DNA from: Megaustenia siamemsis
Taxonomy: Eukaryota; Mollusca; Gastropoda; Stylommatophora; Ariophantidae
Assembly (NCBI GenBank): GCA_032433765.1
Contig: JAVIAB010000073.1
Coordinates: forward strand, 61,340,552 to 61,404,551
Direction: 5' to 3'
Length of the DNA: 64,000 nt
Shown here piece by piece: positions 32,101-47,100 of this stretch. Below the pieces are notes generated by a model. That model saw nothing but the letters and a program-made list of their open reading frames with translations. It had not been told where the DNA came from and searched no databases. The stretch's first letter is position 1. Each line of letters begins with the position of its first letter. The translations under genes were made by a program, and so were the position numbers.

Positions 32101-35100
32101 AACGCTGCCCAAACAGATATGTCGACAAGAGGTTACTGTGGAGCGCTGCCCAAACAGATGTGTCGACAAGAGGTTACTGTGGAGCGCTGCCCAAACAGAT
32201 ATGTCGATAAGAGGTTACTGGGGAACGCTGCCCAAACAGATATGTCGACAAAGAGGTTACTGTGAAACGCTGCCCAAACAGATAAGTTGATAAGAGGTTA
32301 CTGTGGAGCGCTGCCCAAACAGATATGTCGACAAAGAGGTTACTGTGGAACGCTGCCTAAACAGATATGTCGACAAGAGGTTGCTGTGGAGCGCTGCCCA
32401 AACAGATATGTCGACAAGAGGTTACTGTGGAATGATGCCTAAACAGATATGTCGACAAGAGGTTACTGTGGAACGCTGCCTAAACACATATGTCGACAAA
32501 GAGGTTACTGTGGAACGCTGCCTAAAAAGATATGTCGACAAGAGGTTACTGTGGGGCGGTGCCAAAAAAGATATGTCGAAAAGAGGTTACTGTGGAACGC
32601 TGCCTAAACAGATATGTCGACAAGAGGTTACTGTGGAACGCTGCCTAAACAGATATGTCGACAAAGAGGTAACTGTGGAACGCTGCCTAAGCAGATTTGT
32701 CGACAAGAGGTTACTGTGGAGCGCTGCCCAAACAGATATCTCGACAAAGAGGTTACTGTGGAGCGCTGCCCAAACAAATATGTCGACAAGAGGTTACTGT
32801 GGAGCGCTGCCCAAACAAATATGTCGACAAAGAGTTTACCGTGGAGCGCTGCCCAAACAAATATGTCGACAAAGAGGTTACTGTGGAGCGCTGCCCAAAT
32901 AGATATGTCGGCAAGAAGTTACTGTGGAACGATGCACAAACAGATATGTCGAAATGAGGTTACTGTGGAACGCTGCCCAAGAAGATATGTCGAAAAGAGG
33001 TTACTGTGGAACGCTGCCCAAACAGATATGTCGACAAGAGGTTACTGTGGAACGCTGCCCAAGAAGATATGTCGACAAGAGGTTACTGTGGAACGATGCA
33101 CAAACAGATATGTCGACAAGAGGTTACTGTGGAACGCCGCCCAAATAGATATGTCGGCAAGAGGTTACTGTGGAACGATGCACAAACAGATATGTCGACA
33201 AGAGGTTACTGTGGAACGCTGCCCAAATAGATATGTCGACAAGAGGTTACTGTGGAACGATGCACAAACAAATATGTCGACAAGAGGTTACTGTGGAACG
33301 CTGCCCAAACAAATATGTCGACAAGAGGTTACTGTGGAGCGCTGCCCAAACAGATATGTCGACAAGAGGTTACTGTGGAACGCTGCCCAAGCAGATATGT
33401 CGACAAGAGGTTACTGTCGAACGCTGCCCAAACAGATATGTCGACAAGAGGTTACTGTGGAGCGCTGCCCAAACAGATGTGTCGACAAGAGGTTACTGTG
33501 GAGCGCTGCCCAAACAGATATGTCGACAAGAGGTTACTCGGGAACGCTGCCCAAACAGATATGTCGAAAAAGAGGTTACTGTGGAGCGCTGCCCAAACAG
33601 ATATGTCGACAAAGAGGTTACTGTGGAGCGCTGCCCAAACAGATATGTCGACAAAGAGGTTACTGTGGAGCGCTGCCCAAACAAATATGTCGACAAGAGG
33701 TTACTGTTGAGCGCTGCCCAAACAAATATGTCGACATAGAGGTTACTGTGGAACGCTGCCCAAACAGATATGTCGACAAAGAGTTTACCGTGGAGCGCTG
33801 CCCAAACAAATATGTCGACAAAGAGGTTACTGTGGAACGCTGCTGAAACAGATATGTCGACAAGAGGTTACTGTGGAGCGCTGCCCAAATAGATATGACG
33901 GCAAGAGGTTACTGTGGAACGATGCACAAACAGATATGTCGACAAGAGGTTACTGTGGAACGCTGCCCAAGAAGATATTTCGACAAGAGGTTACTGTGGA
34001 ACGCTGCCCAAACAGATATGTCGACAAGAGGTTACTGTGGAGCGCTGCCCAAACAGATATGTCGACAAACAGATTACTGTGAAACGCTGCCCAAACAAAT
34101 ATGTCGACAAGAGGTTACTGTGGAGCGCTGCCCAAACAGATATGTCGACAAGAGGTTACTGTGGAGCGCTGCCCAAACAGATATGTCGACAAGAGGTTAC
34201 TGTGAAACGCTGCCCAAACAAATATGTCGACAAGAGGTTACTGTGGAGCGCTGCCCAAACAGATATGTCGACAAGAGGTTACTGTGGAACGCTGCCCAAA
34301 CAGATATGTCGACAAGAGGTTACTGTGGAGCGCTGCCCAAACAGATATGTCGACAAGAGGTTACTGTGGAACGCTGCCCAAGCAGATATGTCGACAAGAG
34401 GTTACTGTCGAACGCTGCCCAAACAGATATGTCGACAAGAGGTTACTGTGGAGCGCTGCCCAAACAGATGTGTCGACAAGAGGTTACTGTGGAGCGCTGC
34501 CCAAACAGATATGTCGACAAGAGGTTACTGGGGAACGCTGCCCAAACAGATATGTCGACAAACAGGTTACTGTGAAACGCTGCCCAAACAGATAAGTTGA
34601 TAAGAGGTTACTGTGGAGCGCTGCCCAAACAGATATGTCGACAAAGAGGTTACTGTGGAACGCTGCCTAAACATATATGTCGACAAGAGGTTGCTGTGGA
34701 GCGCTGCCCAAACAGATATGTCGACAAGAGGTTACTGTGGAATGATGCCTAAACAGATATGTCGACAAGAGGTTACTGTGGAACGCTGCCTAAACACATA
34801 TGTCGACAAAGAGGTTACTGTGGAAAGCTGCCTAAACAGATATGTCGACAAGAGGTTACTGTTGGGCGGTGCCCAAAAAGATATGTCGAAAAGAGGTTAC
34901 TGTGGAACGCTGCCTAAACAGATATGTCGACAAGAGGTTACTGTGGAACGCTGCATAAACAGATATGTCGACAAAGAGGTAACTGTGGAACGCTGCCTAA
35001 GCAGATTTGTCGACAAGAGGTTACTGTGGAGCGCTGCCCAAACAGATATCTCGACAAAGAGGTTACTGTAGAGCGCTGCCCAAACAAATATGTCGACAAG

Positions 35101-38100
35101 AGGTTACTGTGGAGCGCTGCCCAAACAAATATGTCGACAAAGAGTTTACCGTGGAGCGCTGCCCAAACAAATATGTCGACAAAGAGGTTACTGTGGAGCG
35201 CTGCCCAAATAGATATGTCGGCAAGAAGTTACTGTGGAACGATGCACAAACAGATATGTCGACAAGAGGTTACTGTGGAACGCTGCCCAAGAAGATATGT
35301 CGACAAGAGGTTACTGTGGAACGCTGCCCAAACAGATATGTCGACAAGAGGTTACTGTGGAACGCTGCCCAAGAAGATATGTCGACAAGAGGTTACTGTG
35401 GAACGAAGCACAAACAGATATGTCGACAAGAGGTTACTGTGGAACGCTGCCCAAATAGATATGTCGGCAAGAGGTTACTGTGGAACGATGCACAAACAGA
35501 TATGTCGACAAGAGGTTACTGTGGAACGCTGCCCAAATAGATATGTCGACAAGAGGTTACTGTGGAACGATGCACAAACAGATATGTCGACAAGAGGTTA
35601 CTGTGGAACGCTGCCCAAACCAATATGTCGACAAGAGGTTACTGTGGAGCGCTGCCTAAACAGATATGTCGACAAGAGGTTACTGTGGAACGCTGCCCAA
35701 GCAGATATGTCGACAAAGAGGTTACTGTCGAACGCTGCCCAAACAGATATGTCGACAAGAGGTTACTGTGGAGCGCTGCCCAAACAGATGTGTCGACAAG
35801 AGGTTACTGTGGAGCGCTGCCCAAACAGATATGTCGACAAGAGGTTACTCGGGAACGCTGCCCAAACAGATATGTCGAAAAAGAGGTTACTGTGGAGCGC
35901 TGCCCAAACAGATATGTCGACAAAGAGGTTACTGTGGAGCGCTGCCCAAACAGATATGTCGACAAGAGGTTACTGTGGAACGCTGCCCAAACAGATATGT
36001 CGACAAGAGGTTACTGTGGAACGCTGCCCAAACAAATATGTAGACAAGAGGTTACTGTGGAACGCTGCCCAAACATATATGTCGACAAGAGGTTACTGTG
36101 GAACACTGCCCAAACAGATATGTCGACAAGAGGTTACTGTGGAACGCTGCCCAAACAGATATGTCGACAAGAGGTTACTGTGGAACGCTGCCCAAACAGA
36201 TATGTCGACAAAGAGGTTACTGTGGAACGCTGCCAAAACAGATATGTCGACAAAGACTTTACTGTGGAGCGCTGCCCAAACAGATCTGTCGACAAAGAGG
36301 TGACTGTGGAGCGCTGCACAAACAAATATGTCGACAAGAGGTTACTGTGGAGCGCTGCCCAAACAGATATGTTGACAAAGAGGTTACTGTGGAGCGCTGC
36401 CCAAACAAATATGTCGACAAGAGGTTACTGTGGAGCGCTGCCCAAACAAATATGTCGACATAGAGGTTACTGTGGAACGCTGCCCAGTCAGATATGTCGA
36501 CAAAGAGTTTACCGTGGAGCGCTGCCCAAACAAATATGTCGACAAAGAGGTTACTGTGGAACGCTGCCCAAACAGATATGTCGACAAGAGGTTACTGTGG
36601 AGCGCTGCCCAAATAGATATGTCGGCAAGAGGTTACTGTGGAACGATGCACAAACAGATATGTCGACAAGAGGTTACTGTGGAACGCTGCCCAAGAAGAT
36701 ATGTCGACAAGAGGTTACTGTGGAACGCTGCCCAAACAGATATGTCGACAAGAGGTTACTGTGGAACGCTGCCCAAACAGATATGTCGACAAGAGGTTAC
36801 TGTGGAGCGCTGCCCAAACAGATATGTCGACAAGAGGTTACTGTGAAACGCTGCCCAAACAAATATGTCGACAAGAGGTTACTGTGGAGCGCTGCCTAAG
36901 CAGATATGTCGACAAGAGGTTACTGTGGAACGCTGCCTAAGCAGATATGTCGACAAGAGGTTACTGTGGAACGCTGCCTAAGCAGATATGTCGACAAGAG
37001 GTTACTGTGGAGCGCTGCCTAAGCAGATATGTCGACAAGAGGTTACTGTGGAACGCTGCCTATGCAGATATGTCGACAAGAGGTTACTGTGGAGCGCTGC
37101 CCAAACAGATATCTCGACAAAGAGGTTACTGTGGAGCGCTGCCCAAACAAATATGTCGACAAAGAGGTTACTGTGGAACGCTGCCCAAACAAATATGTCG
37201 ACAAGAGGTTACTGTGGAGCGCTGCCCAAACAAATATGTCGACAAGAGGTTACTGTGGAGCGCTGCCCAAACAAATATGTCGACAAAGAGGTTACTGTGG
37301 AACGCTGCCCAAACAGATATGTCGACAAATAGTTTACCGTGGAGCGCTGCCCAAACAAATATGTCGACAAGAGGTTACTGTGGAACGCTGCCCAAACAAA
37401 TATGTCGACAAAGAGTTTACCGTGGAGCGCTGCCCAAACAAATATGTCGACAAAGAGGTTACTGTGGAACGCTGCCCAAACAGATATGTCGACAAAGAGG
37501 TTACTGTGGAGCGCTGCCCAAACAAATATGTCGACAAGAGGTTACTGTGGAACGCTGCCCAAACAGATATGTCGACAAAGAGGTTACTGTGGAACGCTGC
37601 CCAAACAGGTATGTCGACAAGAGGTTACTGTGGAGCGCTGCCCAAATAGATATGTCGGCAAGAGGTTACTGTGGAACGATGCACAAGCAGATATGTCGAC
37701 AAGAGGTTACTGTGGAACGCTGCCCAAGAAGATATGTCGACAAGAGGTTACTGTGGAACGCTGCCCAAACAGATATGTCGACAAGAGGTTACTGTGGAAC
37801 GCTGCCCAAACAAATATGTCGACAAGAGGTTACTGTGGAGCGCTGCCCAAACAGATATGTCGACAAGAGGTTACTGTGGAACGCTGCTCAAGCAGATATG
37901 TCGACAAGAGGTTACTGTCGAACGCTGCCCAAACAGATATGTCGACAAGAGGTTACTGTGGAGCGCTGCCCAAACAGATGTGTCGACAAGAGGTTACTGT
38001 GGAACGCTGCCCAAACAGATATGTCGACAAGAGGTTACTGTGGAGCGCTGCCGAAACAGATATGTCGACAAGAGGTTACTGTGGAACGCTGCCCAAGCAG

Positions 38101-41100
38101 ATATGTCGACAAGAGGTTACTGTCGAACGCTGCCCAAACAGATATGTCGACAAGACGTTACTGTGGAGCGCTGCCCAAACAGATGTGTCGACAAGAGGTT
38201 ACTGTGGAGCGCTGCCCAAACAGATATGTCGACAAGAGGTTACTGGGGAACGCTGCCCAAACAGATATGTCGACAAACAGGTTACTGTGAAACGCTGCCC
38301 AAACAGATAAGTTGATAAGAGGTTACTGTGGAGCGCTGCCCAAACAGATATGTCGACAAAGAGGTTACTGTGGAACGCTGCCTAAACAGATATGTCGACA
38401 AGAGGTTGCTGTGGAGCGCTGCCCAAACAGATATGTCGACAAGAGGTTACTGTGGAATGATGCCTTAACAGATATGTCGACAAGAGGTTACTGTGGAACG
38501 CTGCCTAAACACATATGTCGACAAAGAGGTTACTGTGGAACGCTGCCTAAACAGATATGTCGACAAGAGGTTACTGTTGGGCGGTGCCCAAAAAGATATG
38601 TCGAAAAGAGGTTACTGTGGAACGCTGCCTAAACAGATATGTCGACAAGAGGTTACTGTGGAACGCTGCATAAACAGATATGTCGACAAAGAGGTAACTG
38701 TGGAACGCTGCCTAAGCAGATTTGTCGACAAGAGGTTACTGTGGAGCGCTGCCCAAATAGATATGACGGCAAGAGGTTACTGTGGAACGATGCACAAACA
38801 GATATGTCGACAAGAGGTTACTGTGGAACGCTGCCCAAGAAGATATGTCGACAAGAGGTTACTGTGCAACGCTGCCCAAACAGATATGTCGACAAGAGGT
38901 TACTGTGGAGCGCTGCCCAAACAGATATGTCGACAAAGAGGTTACAGTGAAACGCTGCCCAAACAAATATGTCGACAAGAGGTTACTGTGGAGCGCTGCC
39001 CAAACAGATATGTCGACAAGAGGTTACTGTGGAGCGCTGCCCAAACAGATATGTCGACAAGAGGTTACTGTGAAACGCTGCCCAAACAAATATGTCGACT
39101 AGAGGTTACTGTGGAGCGCTGCCCAAACAGATATGTCGACAAGAGGTAACTGTGGAACGCTGCCCAAACAGATATGTCGACAAGAGGTTACTGTGGAGCG
39201 CTGCCCAAACAGATATGTCGACAAGAGGTTACTGTGGAACGCTGCCCAAGCAGATATGTCGACAAGAGGTTACTGTCGAACGCTGCCCAAACAGATATGT
39301 CGACAAGAGGTTACTGTGGAGCGCTGCCCAAACAGATGTGTCGACAAGAGGTTACTGTGGAGCGCTGCCCAAACAGATATGTCGATAAGAGGTTACTGGG
39401 GAACGCTGCCCAAACAGATATGTCGACAAAGAGGTTACTGTGAAACGCTGCCCAAACAGATAAGTTGATAAGAGGTTACTGTGGAGCGCTGCCCAAACAG
39501 ATATGTCGACAAAGAGGTTACTGTGGAACGCTGCCTAAACAGATATGTCGACAAGAGGTTGCTGTGGAGCGCTGCCCAAACAGATATGTCGACAAGAGGT
39601 TACTGTGGAATGATGCCTAAACAGATATGTCGACAAGAGGTTACTGTGGAACGCTGCCTAAACACATATGTCGACAAAGAGGTTACTGTGGAACGCTGCC
39701 TAAAAAGATATGTCGACAAGAGGTTACTGTGGGGCGGTGCCAAAAAAGATATGTCGAAAAGAGGTTACTGTGGAACGCTGCCTAAACAGATATGTCGACA
39801 AGAGGTTACTGTGGAACGCTGCCTAAACAGATATGTCGACAAGAGGTTACTGTGGAGCGCTGCCCAAACAGATATCTCGACAAAGAGGTTACTGTGGAGC
39901 GCTGCCCAAACAAATATGTCGACAAGAGGTTACTGTGGAGCGCTGCCCAAACAAATATGTCGACAAAGAGTTTACCGTGGAGCGCTGCCCAAACAAATAT
40001 GTCGACAAAGAGGTTACTGTGGAGCGCTGCCCAAATAGATATGTCGGCAAGATGTTACTGTGGAACGATGCACAAACAGATATGTCGAAAGAGGTTACTG
40101 TGGAACGCTGCCCAAGAAGATATGTCGAAAAGAGGTTACTGTGGAACGCTGCCCAAACAGATATGTCGACAAGAGGTTACTGTGGAACGCTGCCCAAGAA
40201 GATATGTCGACAAGAGGTTACTGTGGAACGATGCACAAACAGATATGTCGACAAGAGGTTACTGTGGAACGCTGCCCAAATAGATATGTCGGCAAGAGGT
40301 TACTGTGGAACGATGCACAAACAGATATGTCGACAAGAGGTTACTGTGGAACGCTGCCCAAATAGATATGTCGACAAGAGGTTACTGTGGAACGATGCAC
40401 AAACAGATATGTCGACAAGAGGTTACTGTGGAACGCTGCCCAAACAAATATGTCGACAAGAGGTTACTGTGGAGCGCTGCCCAAACAGATATGTCGACAA
40501 GAGGTTACTGTGGAACGCTGCCCAAGCAGATATGTCGACAAGAGGTTACTGTCGAACGCTGCCCAAACAGATATGTCGACAAGAGGTTACTGTGGAGCGC
40601 TGCCCAAACAGATGTGTCGACAAGAGGTTACTGTGGAGCGCTGCCCAAATAGATATGTCGACAAGAGGTTACTCGGGAACGCTGCCCAAACAGATATGTC
40701 GAAAAAGAGGTTACTGTGGAGCGCTGCCCAAACAGATATGTCGACAAAGAGGTTACTGTGGAGCGCTGCCCAAACAGATATGTCGACAAAGAGGTTACTG
40801 TGGAGCGCTGCCCAAACAAATATGTCGACAAGAGGTTACTGTTGAGCGCTGCCCAAACAAATATGTCGACATAGAGGTTACTGTGGAACGCTGCCCAAAC
40901 AGATATGTCGACAAAGAGTTTACCGTGGAGCGCTGCCCAAACAAATATGTCGACAAAGAGGTTACTGTGGAACGCTGCTGAAACAGATATGTCGACAAGA
41001 GGTTACTGTGGAGCGCTGCCCAAATAGATATGACGGCAAGAGGTTACTGTGGAATGATGCCTAAACAGATATGTCGACAAGAGGTTACTGTGGAACGCTG

Positions 41101-44100
41101 CCTAAACACATATGTCGACAAAGAGGTTACTGTGGAACGCTGCCTAAACAGATATGTCGACAAGAGGTTACTGTTGGGCGGTGCCCAAAAGATATGTCGA
41201 AAAGAGGTTACTGTGGAACGCTGCCTAAACAGATATGTCGACAAGAGGTTACTGTGGAACGCTGCATAAACAGATATGTCGACAAAGAGGTAACTGTGGA
41301 ACGCTGCCTAAGCAGATTTGTCGACAAGAGGTTACTGTGGAGCGCTGCCCAAATAGATATGACGGCAAGAGGTTACTGTGGAACGATGCACAAACAGATA
41401 TGTCGACAAGAGGTTACTGTGGAACGCTGCCCAAGAAGATATGTCGACAAGAGGTTACTGTGGAACGCTGCCCAAACAGATATGTCGACAAGAGGTTACT
41501 GTGGAGCGCTGCCCAAACAGATATGTCGACAAAGAGGTTACAGTGAAACGCTGCCCAAACAAATATGTCGACAAGAGGTTACTGTGGAGCGCTGCCCAAA
41601 CAGATATGTCGACAAGAGGTTACTGTGGAGCGCTGCCCAAACAGATATGTCGACAAGAGGTTACTGTGAAACGCTGCCCAAACAAATATGTCGACTAGAG
41701 GTAACTGTGGAGCGCTGCCCAAACAGATATGTCGACAAGAGGTAACTGTGGAACGCTGCCCAAACAGATATGTCGACAAGAGGTTACTGTGGAGCGCTGC
41801 CCAAACAGATATGTCGACAAGAGGTTACTGTGGAACGCTGCCCAAGCAGATATGTCGACAAGAGGTTACTGTCGAACGCTGCCCAAACAGATATGTCGAC
41901 AAGAGGTTACTGTGGAGCGCTGCCCAAACAGATGTGTCGACAAGAGGTTACTGTGGAGCGCTGCCCAAACAGATATGTCGATAAGAGGTTACTGGGGAAC
42001 GCTGCCCAAACAGATATGTCGACAAAGAGGTTACTGTGAAACGCTGCCCAAACAGATAAGTTGATAAGAGGTTACTGTGGAGCGCTGCCCAAACAGATAT
42101 GTCGACAAAGAGGTTACTGTGGAACGCTGCCTAAACAGATATGTCGACAAGAGGTTGCTGTGGAGCGCTGCCCAAACAGATATGTCGACAAGAGGTTACT
42201 GTGGAATGATGCCTAAACAGATATGTCGACAAGAGGTTACTGTGGAACGCTGCCTAAACACATATGTCGACAAAGAGGTTACTGTGGAACGCTGCCTAAA
42301 AAGATATGTCGACAAGAGTTTACTGTGGGGCGGTGCCAAAAAAGATATGTCGAAAAGAGGTTACTGTGGAACGCTGCCTAAACAGATATGTCGACAAGAG
42401 GTTACTGTGGAACGCTGCCTAAACAGATATGTCGACAAGAGGTTACTGTGGAGCGCTGCCCAAACAGATATCTCGACAAAGAGGTTACTGTGGAGCGCTG
42501 CCCAAACAAATATGTCGACAAGAGGTTACTGTGGAGCGCTGCCCAAACAAATATGTCGACAAAGAGTTTACCGTGGAGCGCTGCCCAAACAAATATGTCG
42601 ACAAAGAGGTTACTGTGGAGCGCAGCCCAAATAGATATGTCGGCAAGATGTTACTGTGGAACGATGCACAAACAGATATGTCGAAATGAGGTTACTGTGG
42701 AACGCTGCCCAAGAAGATATGTCGAAAAGAGGTTACTGTGGAACGCTGCCCAAACAGATATGTCGACAAGAGGTTACTGTGGAACGCTGCCCAAGAAGAT
42801 ATGTCGACAAGAGGTTACTGTGGAGCGCTGCCCAAACAGATGTGTCGACAAGAGGTTACTGTGGAGCGCTGCCCAAACAGATATGTCGACAAGAGGTTAC
42901 TCGGGAACGCTGCCCAAACAGATATGTCGAAAAAGAGGTTACTGTGGAGCGCTGCCCAAACAGATATGTCGACAAAGAGGTTACTGTGGAGCGCTGCCCA
43001 AACAGATATGTCGACAAAGAGGTTACTGTGGAGCGCTGCCCAAACAAATATGTCGACAAGAGGTTACTGTTGAGCGCTGCCCAAACAAATATGTCGACAT
43101 AGAGGTTACTGTGGAACGCTGCCCAAACAGATATGTCGACAAAGAGTTTACCGTGGAGCGCTGCCCAAACAAATATGTCGACAAAGAGGTTACTGTGGAA
43201 CGCTGCTGAAACAGATATGTCGACAAGAGGTTACTGTGGAGCGCTGCCCAAATAGATATGACGGCAAGAGGTTACTGTGGAACGATGCACAAACAGATAT
43301 GTCGGCAAGAGGTTACTGTGGAACGCTGCCCAAGAAGATATGTCGACAAGAGGTTACTGTGGAACGCTGCCCAAACAGATATGTCGACAAGAGGTTACTG
43401 TGGAGCGCTGCCCAAACAGATATGTCGACAAACAGATTACTGTGAAACGCTGCCCAAACAAATATGTCGACAAGAGGTTACTGTGGAGCGCTGCCCAAAC
43501 AGATATGTCGACAAGAGGTTACTGTGGAGCGCTGCCCAAACAGATATGTCGACAAGAGGTTACTGTGAAACGCTGCCCAAACAAATATGTCGACAAGAGG
43601 TTACTGTGGAGCGCTGCCCAAACAGATATGTCGATAAGAGGTTACTGTGGAACGCTGCCCAAACAGATATGTCGACAAGAGGTTACTGTGGAGCGCTGCC
43701 CAAACAGATATGTCGACAAGAGGTTACTGTGGAACGCTGCCCAAGCTGATATGTCGACAAGAGGTTACTGTCGAACGCTGCCCAAACAGATATGTCGACA
43801 AGAGGTTACTGTGGAGCGCTGCCCAAACAGATGTGTCGACAAGAGGTTACTGTGGAGCGCTGCCCAAACAGATATGTCGACAAGAGGTTACTGGGGAACG
43901 CTGCCCAAACAGATATGTCGACAAACAGGTTACTGTGAAACGCTGCCCAAACAGATAAGTTGATAAGAGGTTACTGTGGAGCGCTGCCCAAACAGATATG
44001 TCGACAAAGAGGTTACTGTGGAACGCTGCCTAAACAGATATGTCGACAAGAGGTTGCTGTGGAGCGCTGCCCAAACAGATATGTCGACAAGAGGTTACTG

Positions 44101-47100
44101 TGGAATGATGCCTAAACAGATATGTCGACAAGAGGTTACTGTGGAACGCTGCATAAACAGATATGTCGACAAAGAGGTAACTGTGGAACGCTGCCTAAGC
44201 AGATTTGTCGACAAGAGGTTACTGTGGAGCGCTGCCCAAACAGATATCTCGACAAAGAGGTTACTGTGGAGCGCTGCCCAAACAAATATGTCGACAAGAG
44301 GTTACTGTGGAGCGCTGCCCAAACAAATATGTCGACAAAGAGTTTACCGTGGAGCGCTGCCCAAACAAATATGTCGACAAAGAGGTTACTGTGGAGCGCT
44401 GCCCAAATAGATATGTCGGCAAGAAGTTACTGTGGAACGATGCACAAACAGATATGTCGACAAGAGGTTACTGTGGAACGCTGCCCAAGAAGATATGTCG
44501 ACAAGAGGTTACTGTGGAACGCTGCCCAAACAGATATGTCGACAAGAGGTTACTGTGGAACGCTGCCCAAGAAGATATGTCGACAAGAGGTTACTGTGGA
44601 ACGAAGCACAAACAGATATGTCGACAAGAGGTTACTGTTTAACGCTGCCCAAATAGATATGTCGGCAAGAGGTTACTGTGGAACGATGCACAAACAGATA
44701 TGTCGACAAGAGGTTACTGTGGAACGCTGCCCAAATAGATATGTCGACAAGAGGTTACTGTGGAACGATGCACAAACAGATATGTCGACAAGAGGTTACT
44801 GTGGAACGCTGCCCAAACAAATATGTCGACAAGAGGTTACTGTGGAGCGCTGCCTAAACAGATATGTCGACAAGAGGTTACTGTGGAACGCTGCCCAAGC
44901 AGATATGCCGACAAGAGGTTACTGTCGAACGCTGCCCAAACAGATATGTCGACAAGAGGTTACTGTGGAGCGCTGCCCAAACGGATGTGTCGACAAGAGG
45001 TTACTGTGGAGCGCTGCCCAAACAGATATGTCGACAAGATGTTACTCGGGAACGCTGCCCAAACAGATATGTCGAAAAAGAGGTTACTGTGGAGCGCTGC
45101 CCAAACAGATATGTCGACAAAGAGGTTACTGTGGAGCGCTGCCCAAACAGATATGTCGACAAGAGGTTACTGCGGAACGCTGCCCAAACAGATATGTCGA
45201 CAAGAGGTTACTGTGGAACGCTGCCCAAACAAATATGTAGACAAGAGGTTACTGTGGAACGCTGCCCAAACATATATGTCGACAAGAGGTTACTGTGGAA
45301 CGCTGCCCAAACAGATATGTCGACAAGAGGTTACTGTGGAACGCTGCCCAAACAGATATGTCGACAAAGAGGTTACTGTGGAACGCTGCCAAAACAGATA
45401 TGTCGACAAAGACTTTACTGTGGAGCGCTGCCCAAACAGATCTGTCGACAAAGAGGTGACTGTGGAGCGCTGCACAAACAGATATGTCGACAAGAGGTTA
45501 CTGTGGAGCGCTGCCCAAACAGATATGTTGACAAAGAGGTTACTGTGGAGCGCTGCCCAAACAAATATGTCGACAAGAGGTTACTGTGGAGCGCTGCCCA
45601 AACAAATATGTCGACATAGAGGTTACTGTGGAACGCTGCCCAGTCAGATATGTCGACAAAGAGTTTACCGTGGAGCGCTGCCCAAACAAATATGTCGACA
45701 AAGAGGTTACTGTGGAACGCTGCCCAAACAGATATGTCGACAAGAGGTTACTGTGGAGCGCTGCCCAAATAGATATGTCGGCAAGAGGTTACTGTGGAAC
45801 GATGCACAAACAGATATGTCGACAAGAGGTTACTGTGGAACGCTGCCCAAGAAGATATGTCGACAAGAGGTTACTGTGGAACGCTGCCCAAACAGATATG
45901 TCGACAAGAGGTTACTGTGGAACGCTGCCCAAACAGATATGTCGACAAGAGGTTACTGTGGAGCGCTGCCCAAACAGATATGTCGACAAGAGGTTACTGT
46001 GAAACGCTGCCCAAACAAATATGTCGACAAGAGGTTACTGTGGAGCGCTGCCTAAGCAGATATGTCGACAAGAGGTTACTGTGGAACGCTGCCTAAGCAG
46101 ATATGTCGACAAGAGGTTACTGTGGAACGCTGCCTAAGCAGATATGTAGACAAGAGGTTACTGTGGAGCGCTGCCTAAGCAGATATGTCGACAAGAGGTT
46201 ACTGTGGAACGCTGCCTAAGCAGATATGTCGACAAGAGGTTACTGTGGAGCGCTGCCCAAACAGATATCTCGACAAAGAGGTTACTGTGGAGCGCTGCCC
46301 AAACAAATATGTCGACAAAGAGGTTACTGTGGAACGCTGCCCAAACAAATATGTCGACAAGAGGTTACTGTGGAGCGCTGCCCAAACAAATATGTCGACA
46401 AGAGGTTACTGTGGAGCGCTGCCCAAACAAATATGTCGACAAGAGGTTACTGTGGAGCGCTGCCCAAACAAATATGTCGACAAAGAGGTTACTGTGGAAC
46501 GCTGCCCAAACAGATATGTCGACAAAGAGTTTACCGTGGAGCGCTGCCCAAACAAATATGTCGACAAGAGGTTACTGTGGAACGCTGCCCAAACAAATAT
46601 GTCGACAAAGAGTTTACCGTGGAGCGCTGCCCAAACAAATATGTCGACAAAGAGGTTACTGTGGAACGCTGCCCAAACAGATATGTCGACAAAGAGGTTA
46701 CTGTGGAGCGCTGCCCAAACAAATATGTCGACAAGAGGTTACTGTGGAACGCTGCCCAAACAGATATGTCGACAAAGAGGTTACTGTGGAACGCTGCCCA
46801 AACAGATATGTCGACAAGAGGTTACTGTGGAGCGCTGCCCAAATAGATATGTCGGCAAGAGGTTACTGTGGAACGATGCACAAGCAGATATGTCGACAAG
46901 AGGTTACTGTGGAACGCTGCCCAAGAAGATATGTCGACAAGAGGTTACTGTGGAACGCTGCCCAAACAGATATGTCGACAAGAGGTTACTGTGGAACGCT
47001 GCCCAAACAAATATGTCGACAAGAGGTTACTGTGGAGCGCTGCCCAAACAGATATGTCGACAAGAGGTTACTGTGGAACGCTGCTCAAGCAGATATGTCG

